Positions 13,572 through 21,976 of a stretch of 24,170 nucleotides of DNA are shown piece after piece. This stretch comes from Butyrivibrio sp. (lineage in GTDB: Bacteria > Bacillota_A > Clostridia > Lachnospirales > Lachnospiraceae), in the NCBI GenBank assembly GCA_024690635.1, contig JAILOW010000009.1, positions 1-24,170 on the forward strand. Direction: 5' to 3'. The first letter of the stretch is position 1. Every line of letters starts with the position of its first letter. The translations under genes were made by a program, and so were the position numbers. The notes beneath the pieces are model-generated. The model made no database searches, had not been told where the DNA came from, and saw nothing but the letters and a program-made list of their open reading frames with translations.

Positions 13572-15101
13572 ATGTTCAAGAAAGTTCTTTCAACAATTCT
13601 TGCGGGCGCCATGGTTCTTTCACTTGTTGCCTGCGGATCATCCGCTCCTTCAGAGGGCGGCTCATCAGACACTGCAAAAGAGACAAGCAGCGCAGCTGAT
13701 GGAGACTACACCCAGATCACTTATGCATTCGTTACATTTAACACGGTACCCGATGACACTTCAGATGTAGAAGAGGCCATCAACGAGATCACAAGAGACA
13801 AGATCGGAGTTGAGGTTCACCTCATGCCTCTTTCAATCGCTGATTACACTCAGCAGGTAAGCCTTGCCGTACAGAACGGTGAGATCGATATCTTCCACAC
13901 ACTTGGAGACCTTGGAAACAGCATTGCCAGCGATATGTGCTATGACATCACAGACATCATCGACACAGATGCAGCTGAGACAAAGGCTCTTTTTGAAGAT
14001 GAGTGGCTCAAGACCACAATGCAGGACGGAAGGCTTTATGCTATTCCCACTCTTAAGCCCTTCGCACTTCAGCCCATGCTGATCTACAGAAAAGATCTTG
14101 CAGAGGAGCTTAACCTTGATATGGCTTCCGTAAAGTCAGCAGAAGACCTTACACCTATCTTTGCTCAGGTTAAGGAAGCTCATCCCGAGATCACACCTCT
14201 TGCTCCTGTTTCACAGGGTGACAGCGGCCTTACAAGATGGCTTCCCAAGATCGACTGGCTCGGCGATTCTTTTGCATCTCCCACAGGATGCCTTCAGGGC
14301 GAGAATATGACAGTAACAAGCTACTTTGATCTTCCTGACTTTGAGAAGTACGCAGCACTTGTAAGAGACTGGTACAAGAACGACCACATCATGAAAGATG
14401 CGGCAACTACCACATCTGCAGCTGCAGAGCTTATGTCATCAGGCGGATACTTCGCTTATTCAGCATCTTACAGCTATCCTCTTGAGGATACAGCAGCTTC
14501 ACTTTCAGCTCCTTCAGGATATGAAGTAGGCGCCATCGCTCTCGGAGATGCTTATCTTGATACTTCTTCAATGAACGCAGTTGCTCAGGTTATCGCTTCA
14601 ACATCAGAAAATCCCGAAGCGGCACTTAAGTTCTTGAATCTTACATACACAGACGCTGATGTTATCAACACAATGCTCTACGGTATTGAGGGCAGAGATT
14701 ATGTAAAGAACGCAGACGGAACAGTATCATATCCCGAAGGACAGGATGCTGCAACAGTTCCTTATACAGCACAGCTTTCCTGCGGAGTACTCGGCAATTT
14801 CTTTATCCAGTGGCCTTTGGAGGGATCAGGTTCAGCAGAATCCCTTGCATGGGAAGATGAGCAGAACCACAACGCTCCCTGCTCACCTGCTATGGGCTTT
14901 ACCTTTGACGCATCAACAGTTCAGACACAGTACACAGCAGTATCCAATACAATCCAGCAGTACATGCCCGGTATCGTATGCGGATCTGTAGATACAGACT
15001 CAGCTCTTGCAGAGTTCAGACAGGCTCTCAAGGATGCAGGATATGATGATATCCTTGCAGAAAAGCAGAAGCAGCTTGATGAGTGGAAACAGAATCAGTA
15101 A
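13572..15101 (+). CDS. ABC transporter substrate-binding lipoprotein (sugar type)
   Basis: This 509-residue binding protein starts at the ATG with GGGAGG 6 bases upstream. It begins with a lipoprotein signal: MFKKVLST, a hydrophobic core and the lipobox LVAC with lipidated C21. A Ser/Gly-rich linker follows. The mature part is of the large family-1 solute-binding type associated with LplB/LplC-like permeases. GEIDIFHTLGDLGN and LYAIPTLKPFALQPMLIYRKDLAEELNL are the recognisable ligand-lobe segments. It sits on the outer face of the membrane and delivers the substrate to the two permeases encoded next. The codon choice (CTT, ACA, GCA, GGA) suggests high expression. The nature of the sugar cannot be read from the sequence. 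Confidence 0.92.
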   Translation: MFKKVLSTILAGAMVLSLVACGSSAPSEGGSSDTAKETSSAADGDYTQITYAFVTFNTVPDDTSDVEEAINEITRDKIGVEVHLMPLSIADYTQQVSLAVQNGEIDIFHTLGDLGNSIASDMCYDITDIIDTDAAETKALFEDEWLKTTMQDGRLYAIPTLKPFALQPMLIYRKDLAEELNLDMASVKSAEDLTPIFAQVKEAHPEITPLAPVSQGDSGLTRWLPKIDWLGDSFASPTGCLQGENMTVTSYFDLPDFEKYAALVRDWYKNDHIMKDAATTTSAAAELMSSGGYFAYSASYSYPLEDTAASLSAPSGYEVGAIALGDAYLDTSSMNAVAQVIASTSENPEAALKFLNLTYTDADVINTMLYGIEGRDYVKNADGTVSYPEGQDAATVPYTAQLSCGVLGNFFIQWPLEGSGSAESLAWEDEQNHNAPCSPAMGFTFDASTVQTQYTAVSNTIQQYMPGIVCGSVDTDSALAEFRQALKDAGYDDILAEKQKQLDEWKQNQ

Positions 15102-15110
15102 TGATCACAC

Positions 15111-15136
15111 GAGGCACGCATTAAAGTGCGTGCCTC
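15111..15136 (+). terminator. Intercistronic hairpin after the binding-protein gene
   Basis: GAGGCACGCA (15111-15120) pairs perfectly with TGCGTGCCTC (15127-15136) around a 6-base loop, 10 bases after the stop codon. The following bases (ATAAAAC) give no U-run. It is more likely an mRNA-stabilising or 3'-end-protecting hairpin, keeping binding-protein message above permease message, than a full terminator. Confidence 0.6.
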
Positions 15137-15161
15137 ATAAAACATTTAAAAGGTAATTATT

Positions 15162-16106
15162 ATGACAAGTACTGAAAATGCTGTAAAGCATGTGAAAATG
15201 AAAAATAAACATGCCAAGTCCGGCCCGCTTTTTCTCATCGCAGCGCCGGGTCTTATTTATCTTTTGATAAACAATTACATTCCCATGTTCGGAATATTCC
15301 TGGCTTTTAAAAACTTCAGCTATAAAAAGGGAATATGGAAGAGCCCCTGGAACGGATTTCAGAATTTCAAATTCCTGTTCCAGACCAAGGACGCCTTCAT
15401 CATGACCAGGAATACCATATTGTACAATCTGGCCTTTATTGTCATAGGAACGATATTTGCCGTCACCATTGCGATTTTATTAAATGCACTGGGAGATTCC
15501 ATAAGGACCAAGTTCTTCCAGTCATCACTTCTTTTACCCAATCTTATGAGCTGGGTAATCATAGCCTACATGGTATATGCTTTCCTTAATTCCGACAGCG
15601 GCTTTATAAACAACACTGTCATGAAGATGTTGGGAAAAGAGGATGTGGCCTGGTACATGGAAAGAGGCTACTGGCCTTTTATCCTGACCTTTGTGTACCT
15701 GTGGAAAAACGCAGGTTACATGTCAATCATCTATCTGGCAGCAATAGCAGGGATAGATAAATCTGTTTATGAGGCAGCAGCTCTTGACGGGGCTTCCAAG
15801 CTTCAGCAGATATTCAGGATCACCCTTCCTCTCTTAAAGCCTACGGTCATCATCATGACACTTATGGCGGTTGGAAGGATATTCTTTTCCGACTTTGGTC
15901 TGTTCTATCAGGTTCCCATGAATTCCGGAGCTTTGTATGCAACCACACAGACCATCGATACATACGTTTACAGAGGACTTATGGAGCTTAATGACGTTGG
16001 AATGAGTGCGGCAGCAGGTCTTTTCCAGTCAGTCCTTGGATTTATTATTGTTGTTACCGCCAACGCAGTTGTTCGCAAAGTTGACAGCGATAACGCGCTT
16101 TTCTAA
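15162..16106 (+). CDS. ABC transporter permease, LplB/YteP-like
   Basis: This 314-residue inner-membrane protein has about six hydrophobic segments. The first is SGPLFLIAAPGLIYLLI, near residue 20, then the NYIPMFGIFLAFKNF motif typical of the LplB/YteP group. The EAA loop that docks the ATPase is YEAAALDGASKLQQIFRITLPLLKP, starting near 203. The protein forms half of the membrane channel together with the next gene product. It starts 60 bases after the binding protein, behind the hairpin. Homologues partner with YesM/YesN regulators and carry oligosaccharides such as rhamnogalacturonan or other plant-derived sugars. No ATPase gene follows, so a shared MsmX-type ATPase elsewhere must power it. 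Confidence 0.93.
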   Translation: MTSTENAVKHVKMKNKHAKSGPLFLIAAPGLIYLLINNYIPMFGIFLAFKNFSYKKGIWKSPWNGFQNFKFLFQTKDAFIMTRNTILYNLAFIVIGTIFAVTIAILLNALGDSIRTKFFQSSLLLPNLMSWVIIAYMVYAFLNSDSGFINNTVMKMLGKEDVAWYMERGYWPFILTFVYLWKNAGYMSIIYLAAIAGIDKSVYEAAALDGASKLQQIFRITLPLLKPTVIIMTLMAVGRIFFSDFGLFYQVPMNSGALYATTQTIDTYVYRGLMELNDVGMSAAAGLFQSVLGFIIVVTANAVVRKVDSDNALF

Positions 16107-16118
16107 AGGAGATGGATC

Positions 16119-17003
16119 ATGACAGATGAAAAGAGATTTAAAGCCATATCCACAATCGTTCTCGCTATACTTGCGGTGATGGCTCTTTTACCCATAATAC
16201 TCATTGTCATCGCATCCTTTACGGATGAGACGACACTTCTTAGAAACGGATATTCATTTCTTCCCGAAAAGTGGTCCACAGATGCTTATGTTTACATGAT
16301 GCAGCAGGGATCCACCATATTCAGGGCTTACGGGATCTCGGTCCTTGTTACGCTGATAGGAACGGTTTTAAGCGTCCTTATTACTACAATGATCGCTTAT
16401 CCCATGAGCAGAAGGAATTTTAAATACAAAAATGTTCTGGCATTTTTTGTTTTCTTTACAATGCTCTTTAACGGAGGCGTGGTGCCTTCATACATGATGT
16501 GGACACAGATGTTCAATATCAAAAACACCATCTGGGCGCTGATTCTTCCCAACTACCTCTGCGGAGCATTCAATATTTTTCTTGTAAGAAATTACTACGC
16601 AAACAGCATACCCGAGGCACTTATTGAGTCGGCTCAGATCGACGGCGCAAGCGAGCTTACCATATTCTTTAAGATCATGTTTCCTCTTGCGATTCCGACG
16701 GTTGCTACAATTTCGCTTTTTACGGCACTGACCTATTGGAATGACTGGGTAAATGCGCTGTACTATATACAGAAACCACAGTACTATGGTATTCAGAACC
16801 TGCTTATCAGGATCATGAACAACATTCAGTATCTTAAGAGCGGAGCTGCCTCAGTGGCAGTGGGAACAGGAGCCATATCACTTCCAAGTAACGCCGTACG
16901 TATGTCAATGGCAGTTATCGGAATCCTTCCAATCGTTGTAATCTATCCTTTTGTGCAAAAATATTTTGTTAAGGGCGTTGTGGTTGGTGCCGTGAAAGGT
17001 TAA
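16119..17003 (+). CDS. ABC transporter permease, LplC/YtcP-like
   Basis: This 294-residue partner permease has six hydrophobic segments. The first spans about 14-33, followed by the periplasmic-side YSFLPEKWSTDAY stretch and the FNGGVVPSYM motif seen in the LplC/YtcP group. The EAA loop is PEALIESAQIDGASELTIFFKIMFPLAIP, from about 165. The C-terminus FVQKYFVKGVVVGAVKG is the conserved end of this family. It starts 12 bases after the first permease, with AAAGGAG just before it, so both are made in equal amounts. Together with the binding protein it makes an importer lacking only the ATPase. Confidence 0.93.
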   Translation: MTDEKRFKAISTIVLAILAVMALLPIILIVIASFTDETTLLRNGYSFLPEKWSTDAYVYMMQQGSTIFRAYGISVLVTLIGTVLSVLITTMIAYPMSRRNFKYKNVLAFFVFFTMLFNGGVVPSYMMWTQMFNIKNTIWALILPNYLCGAFNIFLVRNYYANSIPEALIESAQIDGASELTIFFKIMFPLAIPTVATISLFTALTYWNDWVNALYYIQKPQYYGIQNLLIRIMNNIQYLKSGAASVAVGTGAISLPSNAVRMSMAVIGILPIVVIYPFVQKYFVKGVVVGAVKG

Positions 17004-17018
17004 ATTTGGGGTAAAGAC

Positions 17019-17897
17019 ATGAAGATTTCAGAAGTACTTGAAAGGGTGGCCGCATACCATCCTGATCTTGGAAAAGACTATAACGGGTGCGACGGAGTAA
17101 AGTGCGGGGATACGGACAAAGAGTGTACCGGCATTGTATCTGCACTGGTACCCACCATAGATGTGATCAAAAAGACAATCGAGCTTGGAGCAAATCTTTT
17201 ATATGTTCATGAGCCCACAAGCTACTTAACACCCGACTATCCGGGCTGGAAGGCTGATTTTGAGTGCAGTGTTTTTGAGGAAAAAATGAAGCTCCTTGAA
17301 AGCGGAGGCATCGTGATCTACAGAGATCATGACCACATGCATGCCCACAGACCTGACAGTATCTTTACGGGAGTTCTTAAATACATGGGCTGGGAAGAGT
17401 ACGTGGTAAAGCAGGGAAAAGGAGTTCCCTTTGGCTATGTGGTGGAATTTCCCGAAAAAAGAAGCGTTGATGATATCAACAAAGAGCTCATGCAAAAGAT
17501 CGTAATGAATGGCACCAGATATATAGGCCGTCCTACGGACATGATAAAAAAGATCGCTCTTGTGGGACATCTTTATCCCGAGGCATTTATACCATCTTCT
17601 GAAAAGGACGGCTTTTACACCGACTATTCCACAGAGATCATAAGAGCCATAGAGGCTCAGGGCATTGATGCCATAATCCCCGGAGAGGTCATCGAATGGA
17701 ATCTTTTGTCTTATATAAGAGATGCGGTGGATCTTGGAAGAAGCATGGCATGCTTTAATATAGGACACTTTAACTGGGAGGAGCTTGGAGCCAGATATGC
17801 AAAAGACTGGCTGACACAGCTTACAGACGGACAGGTGAGTGTAACCTACGTAAGACCAAAGGATCTTTGGAGCTACAAAATGGGAGGAGTTTCATGA
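17019..17897 (+). CDS. Nif3-like dinuclear metal-centre protein
   Basis: This 292-residue cytoplasmic protein matches the Nif3 (NGG1-interacting factor 3) family by its metal-ligand pattern. VHEPTSY provides H64, RDHDHMHAH provides the D103-H106 cluster, and the C-terminal pair GHFNWEE provides H250 and E254/E255. The usual first motif HHP is replaced by HEP, so one histidine is missing or substituted. Nif3 proteins form hexamers with two metals per subunit; their reaction is poorly known, and metal-dependent hydrolysis (for example GTP cyclohydrolase-like activity) has been proposed for members. It lies between the permease and an esterase, overlapping the latter by 4 bases (ATGA). It is thus part of the uptake operon and likely acts on the imported compound. 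The exact role is unknown. Confidence 0.82.
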   Translation: MKISEVLERVAAYHPDLGKDYNGCDGVKCGDTDKECTGIVSALVPTIDVIKKTIELGANLLYVHEPTSYLTPDYPGWKADFECSVFEEKMKLLESGGIVIYRDHDHMHAHRPDSIFTGVLKYMGWEEYVVKQGKGVPFGYVVEFPEKRSVDDINKELMQKIVMNGTRYIGRPTDMIKKIALVGHLYPEAFIPSSEKDGFYTDYSTEIIRAIEAQGIDAIIPGEVIEWNLLSYIRDAVDLGRSMACFNIGHFNWEELGARYAKDWLTQLTDGQVSVTYVRPKDLWSYKMGGVS

Positions 17898-18988
17898 ACA
17901 CAGCGCTTTGTTTTAACGAAGTATTACCCTATGACGGAAGACAAAAGCCTGTTTCCTACAGGAACGGCAAATACTATCTGACCCTCATGGAAAAAGGTGC
18001 AAAACAGGTCGGGATAGTGATAGACGAAGTGTGTTATGATCTTAAAAATATAGGGCAGGATCTGTGGGAGATCGAGCTCCCTGATAAAGACCCCATAAAA
18101 TATCTGCAGGTGGTTGTGGACGGAAGGCAGACTGTTGAAGCTGTTTTACCTATCACCTATGGCTACAGCAGGCCTTACAACTTTGTGGAACTGCCTGTTT
18201 CCGACTCTGGGATCTGCGACATAAGAGACGTTGAACACGGCAGTATCAGGCGTGAGTTCTTTTTTTCCAAAGTGACGGGAGAGTGGGAATCCTGCATGGT
18301 GTACACTCCTTCGGATTATGATAAAGAGCCGGATAAGGTATTCCCCGTTCTTTATCTGCAGCATGGTCACGGCGAAAATGAGACAGGCTGGACTTCATCC
18401 GGAAGAGTTAACTTTATAATGGATAACCTTATTTCCGAAAAAAAAGCAATGCCTTTTGTGATCGTTATGAACAACGGAATGGTTCAGAAAAAGACGAAAA
18501 AAGGAGATCACATAGTTGATCATCTTTTGTTTGAGCCCATGCTCCTTGAGGATGTTATCCCCTTTATCGAGGGAAAATATCATGCGGGCGGGTCCAAAGA
18601 AAAAAGAGGTATAGCAGGTCTTTCCATGGGATCCATGCAGGCTTCCATGATCAGCATGAGGCATCCGGAGCTCTTTTCGGAGGTTGGCATATTCAGCGGA
18701 TTTTTAAGAGACTGGATCAGTAGTTCCGAGCTTGATATGTCGGGACATGAGCCAAGTGATAACAGTCACCTTGAGGCTCTTAAGGACAGTGAAGCATTTA
18801 ACGGATACTTCAATACGTTCTTTAGAGGAATCGGAAAAGAAGATCCCTTCATGGAGCACTTTACAGGGGATGACGAGATCCTCAAGGAAAACGGCATCAG
18901 CAACGTTCGCAGGATCTACGAAGGAACCCATGACTGGAATGTATGGCGCAGATGTTTTTACGATTTTGCCCAGCTTATATTCAGATAA
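17894..18988 (+). CDS. Two-domain esterase (esterase-D/feruloyl-esterase type)
   Basis: This 364-residue protein has an N-terminal Ig-like/CBM48-like domain of about 110 residues, as found in front of the catalytic domain of several feruloyl and acetyl xylan esterases. An alpha/beta hydrolase of the putative-esterase family follows. HGHGENETGW forms the oxyanion-side loop and AGLSMGS carries nucleophile S244. GKEDPF is a candidate for the acid, and GTHDWNVWRR carries H346. There is no signal peptide, so it should act in the cytoplasm on an imported ester. The ATG at 17894 is chosen because GGAGG lies 6 bases before it and the start overlaps the Nif3 stop as ATGA. It is the first of three hydrolases of this family in a row. 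Which acyl group is removed cannot be told. Confidence 0.88.
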   Translation: MNTALCFNEVLPYDGRQKPVSYRNGKYYLTLMEKGAKQVGIVIDEVCYDLKNIGQDLWEIELPDKDPIKYLQVVVDGRQTVEAVLPITYGYSRPYNFVELPVSDSGICDIRDVEHGSIRREFFFSKVTGEWESCMVYTPSDYDKEPDKVFPVLYLQHGHGENETGWTSSGRVNFIMDNLISEKKAMPFVIVMNNGMVQKKTKKGDHIVDHLLFEPMLLEDVIPFIEGKYHAGGSKEKRGIAGLSMGSMQASMISMRHPELFSEVGIFSGFLRDWISSSELDMSGHEPSDNSHLEALKDSEAFNGYFNTFFRGIGKEDPFMEHFTGDDEILKENGISNVRRIYEGTHDWNVWRRCFYDFAQLIFR

Positions 18989-19018
18989 AACTTATAAAAG
19001 GAAAACGGGAGGTTACAA

Positions 19019-19825
19019 ATGGCAACAGGAAGATTACGCTTCTATTCAATGGCACTGGCGGGACAGGTAAATATCTTTTACGTAATCCCAAGGGATGTGC
19101 CCGAGATGATGACAGCAGGCAATAAAAACTACGAAAGGCCTATGAAGACTCTATATCTGCTCCACGGCTATTCAGGCAATGAGAGCGACTGGGAGTACAA
19201 CGGCATGGCTGAGGATATTGCCTTTAACTATAACCTGGCCGTGATCATGATTACAGGCGGAAACAACTTCTATCTGGACAGAAAGGCAACAGGCTGTCAG
19301 TTCGGAACCTATGCGGGAAAAGAGGTTGTTGATTTTACAAGAAAGATGTTCGGCCTTTCCGACAAAAGAGAAGATACACTTATAGGAGGTCTTTCCATGG
19401 GAGGCTTTGGTGCTCTTCATACAGCCTTTGCTTATCCTGAGACCTTCGGAGGAGTTGTGGCTCTTTCTTCCGCACTTATCATTCACATGATCGCCGGAAT
19501 GAAGGAGGGCACAGTAACCGAGGATATCATGGCAAACTACGAATACTACCGTGAGGTGTTCGGTGATCTTGACAGCGTTGAAACCTCCGACAACAACCCT
19601 GAAGTTTTGTACGAGCGTCTTGTTAAAGAGGGTAAAAAGACCCCTGCCATCTACATGGCAATCGGCACCGAGGACTTCCTCTATGAGCACAATCAGGTTA
19701 TGAGAAAGTTCCTTACGGATAAAAAGGCCAACCTTAAATACGAAGAGGGACCGGGCATCCACGACTGGAAGTTCTGGAATGAGTACATGCCCAAGGGCCT
19801 TGAGTGGGTTCTTTCTAAAATCTGA
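19019..19825 (+). CDS. Esterase-D-family alpha/beta hydrolase
   Basis: This 268-residue cytoplasmic hydrolase consists of the catalytic domain alone. LLHGYSGNESDW is the oxyanion-side loop, GGLSMGGFGAL holds nucleophile S126, GTEDFLYEHN holds the likely acid and PGIHDWKFW holds H248. The family includes S-formylglutathione hydrolases and acetyl/feruloyl esterases. The segment LSDKREDT before the nucleophile is shared with the next gene, showing a tandem duplication. GGGAGG lies 6 bases before the ATG. It follows the two-domain esterase by 30 bases in the same operon. The catalytic triad appears complete. Confidence 0.88.
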   Translation: MATGRLRFYSMALAGQVNIFYVIPRDVPEMMTAGNKNYERPMKTLYLLHGYSGNESDWEYNGMAEDIAFNYNLAVIMITGGNNFYLDRKATGCQFGTYAGKEVVDFTRKMFGLSDKREDTLIGGLSMGGFGALHTAFAYPETFGGVVALSSALIIHMIAGMKEGTVTEDIMANYEYYREVFGDLDSVETSDNNPEVLYERLVKEGKKTPAIYMAIGTEDFLYEHNQVMRKFLTDKKANLKYEEGPGIHDWKFWNEYMPKGLEWVLSKI

Positions 19826-19852
19826 TCTAAAAAGTTACCGGGAGATATATTC

Positions 19853-20665
19853 ATGTCATTTTCAGAAATACATTTTTTATCACAGACTCTCACAAGGGGC
19901 GTTTCAGCTGCGGTATTTATGCCGGAAAAAGGCCCATTTGGATCGGACGCTGAGCCTCCTTACAAAACAGTTATTTTGCTTCCGGGCTACAGCGGAGATT
20001 ATACAAGTCTTTACACTCTTTTAAGCTTCAGAAGACAGGCGGAGCTTAAGGGACTTACCATCATCATTCCAAACGGTGACAACTCATTTTATATCGATCA
20101 CCCGGAGAGAAATGAAAACTACGCAAAATTCATAGGAGAGGAGCTTATCGAAAGAACCAGGGATATGTTCAGACTCTCCGACAAAAGAGAAGATACTTAT
20201 ATTGCGGGTATTTCCATGGGAGGCTATGGAGCACTCCTTTTGGGACTTCGCTACAGAAATGTCTTTTCCAAGGTTGCGGCCTTTTCTCCTGCTGCAGATC
20301 CCTATACTTTGTTAAAAGAGCCTGAAAAGGGCGGCTTTGGAGAAGAAGAGTTTGCCAACATGTTCGGCAGCTTTGAAGAGTATGTTGACGGCCCCTGGAA
20401 TATTTTAAAGGGCTATCAGGAAGCGGATAAAAAGGAGCTTCCGGAGCTCTTTATCGGATGCGGAGATAAGGATGGCGTAGTGGATTCACAGGTAAAGGGA
20501 TTTAGAAAAGCTCTGGATGATGCGGCTGTTCCCTATAAATACTGGGAGACAAAGGGCAATCACGATATCGACACCTGGGAAAAGATGATGGATCCGGCCT
20601 TTTCTTTCCTTGCGGGAATCCCTGAGGGAAGCAGGAATGCACTGGTGATTCCGGATACCGTTTAA
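19853..20665 (+). CDS. Esterase-D-family alpha/beta hydrolase, paralogue
   Basis: This 270-residue protein is a diverged duplicate of the preceding hydrolase. LLPGYSGDYTSLY replaces the usual HG of the oxyanion loop with PG. AGISMGGYGALLLG carries nucleophile S121, CGDKDGVVD carries the likely acid and GNHDIDTWEKM carries H237. It shares MFRLSDKREDT with its neighbour. No signal peptide is seen. GGGAG lies before the ATG, 27 bases after the previous gene. Three related hydrolases with different loops suggest that several ester positions or acyl groups on one substrate are handled. It ends the first operon; a new promoter lies just downstream. Confidence 0.87.
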   Translation: MSFSEIHFLSQTLTRGVSAAVFMPEKGPFGSDAEPPYKTVILLPGYSGDYTSLYTLLSFRRQAELKGLTIIIPNGDNSFYIDHPERNENYAKFIGEELIERTRDMFRLSDKREDTYIAGISMGGYGALLLGLRYRNVFSKVAAFSPAADPYTLLKEPEKGGFGEEEFANMFGSFEEYVDGPWNILKGYQEADKKELPELFIGCGDKDGVVDSQVKGFRKALDDAAVPYKYWETKGNHDIDTWEKMMDPAFSFLAGIPEGSRNALVIPDTV

Positions 20666-20672
20666 AAGATGG

Positions 20673-20735
20673 ATAAAAAATGACAATAGATGTGTCAATA
20701 ATTGAAAAGTAATAAGATGCCCCATCCAATATAAT
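20673..20735 (+). promoter_or_regulatory. Promoter with conserved upstream element, copy 1
   Basis: The element at 20673-20709 holds TGACA-N7-TGTCA (20681-20697) and is repeated at 22819-22855 with 28 of 37 positions identical. A TATAAT -10 lies at 20730-20735, with no -35 at the usual distance, suggesting activator dependence. The ATG is 89 bases from the element start (91 in copy 2). Confidence 0.6.
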
Positions 20736-20761
20736 GGTGTCGTAAACGGAGGTAGCTTCTT

Positions 20762-21952
20762 ATGAAATGGATAAGCTCATTTAAGTATATGAGGCTCTGC
20801 TACAACGAGAGCGTTATCAGGATAAAGGATACAACACAGAGAGTATTTTTTGACAACAATGTAAGCGGCGAAAGAGTAAGGATCAGATTTACCAACCGCT
20901 ACGGAAACAAAACTCTTTCCATAGAGGGAGCATCCCTTGGAAGAGCCGTGGACGGCAGGATCGTTGATTACATTCCCATCACCTTGGAGAAAAGGAAAAA
21001 GATATCCTTGCTTCCCGGGGAGGAGGCCTTCAGCGATGAAGTATCCTTCAGGGCATGCCCCGGAGAAAGACTTGTTGTAAGCCTTTATTTCAAAGGTGAG
21101 TATGAGGCGGATTCCATCTGCAGCTTCTGGTCAAAAAAGGGTGCCACGGTTTCTTTTGAAAAGGGCAATTCAACCTTTGATGACAGGCATGAGGACAAGC
21201 CCTATGAGATAATCCCTCAGCATATGAAAGAAGATCCCAATACCGGGGATATGAGTATCTTTACCGGATTCGATGCTCTTCAGGTTCTTTCAGATGACGA
21301 GGTTAAGGTGGTTGCAGCCTATGGGGATTCCATAACCCATATGTCCATGTTTACGGATGAGCTTTACCGTCGCATCAGAGAAGAGTACAAAGGAAAGGCT
21401 GCTCTTTTAAACTGCGGCATCGGAGGAAACAGACTTATCAGTGATGCCACTGTGGAACCTGTAAGCGGCAAGCAGCTTATCTTTTTCGGAGAAGCCGGAG
21501 TAAAGCGCTTTGAAAGAGATGTGTTTGACATTGATGAAGTCGATTCTGTCTGCGTACTTGAGGGCATAAATGACATTATGCATCCTCTGCAGCTTGAGGG
21601 CAAAGATGAAACGGTCTCGGCAAAAGAGATAATAGACGGATACAAAAAGCTTGCAAAAACTGCCCATGCGGCGGGAGCGGAGATTTACTTCGGAACTGTA
21701 ACTCCCTGTTGGAATCCCGATTATCCTTCGGAGTGGTTTTTAAAATTCGAGACAGTACGAAACTCCGTAAATGACTGGATAAGGCAGTGCGATGGTATAG
21801 ACGGCTTTTTTGATTATGATAAAGCCCTTTTGGATCCTCAAAAGGAAGGCTGCATGAAGGAAGGATGCCATATTGGCGACGGACTTCATCCAAACAGCGA
21901 AGGCGGCAGCCTTATGGCGGCGGCAGTTGATCTTAAGACTGTCATCGGCTGA
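20762..21952 (+). CDS. SGNH/GDSL-family esterase with N-terminal beta domain
   Basis: This 396-residue protein has an N-terminal beta-rich region of about 180 residues (VFFDNNVSGERVRIRFTNRYG and similar strands), typical of a jelly-roll module. An SGNH hydrolase domain follows: block I AAYGDSITHMS with nucleophile S190, block II GIGGNRLI, block III GINDI, and DGLHPNSEGG with D373 and H376. The full SGNH set is present. This build is seen in carbohydrate deacetylases, so an acetyl-sugar esterase is the best guess. There is no signal peptide, so it is likely cytoplasmic. GGAGG lies 8 bases before the ATG. It is co-transcribed with the AraC regulator, 24 bases downstream, from its own promoter carrying the conserved element. 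Confidence 0.88.
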   Translation: MKWISSFKYMRLCYNESVIRIKDTTQRVFFDNNVSGERVRIRFTNRYGNKTLSIEGASLGRAVDGRIVDYIPITLEKRKKISLLPGEEAFSDEVSFRACPGERLVVSLYFKGEYEADSICSFWSKKGATVSFEKGNSTFDDRHEDKPYEIIPQHMKEDPNTGDMSIFTGFDALQVLSDDEVKVVAAYGDSITHMSMFTDELYRRIREEYKGKAALLNCGIGGNRLISDATVEPVSGKQLIFFGEAGVKRFERDVFDIDEVDSVCVLEGINDIMHPLQLEGKDETVSAKEIIDGYKKLAKTAHAAGAEIYFGTVTPCWNPDYPSEWFLKFETVRNSVNDWIRQCDGIDGFFDYDKALLDPQKEGCMKEGCHIGDGLHPNSEGGSLMAAAVDLKTVIG

Positions 21953-21976
21953 GGAAAGCTTTATGGAGTAAGAAAA

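Noticed and set aside
19172..19762. 196-codon minus-strand ORF opposite the second esterase
   Set aside because: It lies fully within a gene with a complete catalytic triad and has no start signal; it is a shadow frame.
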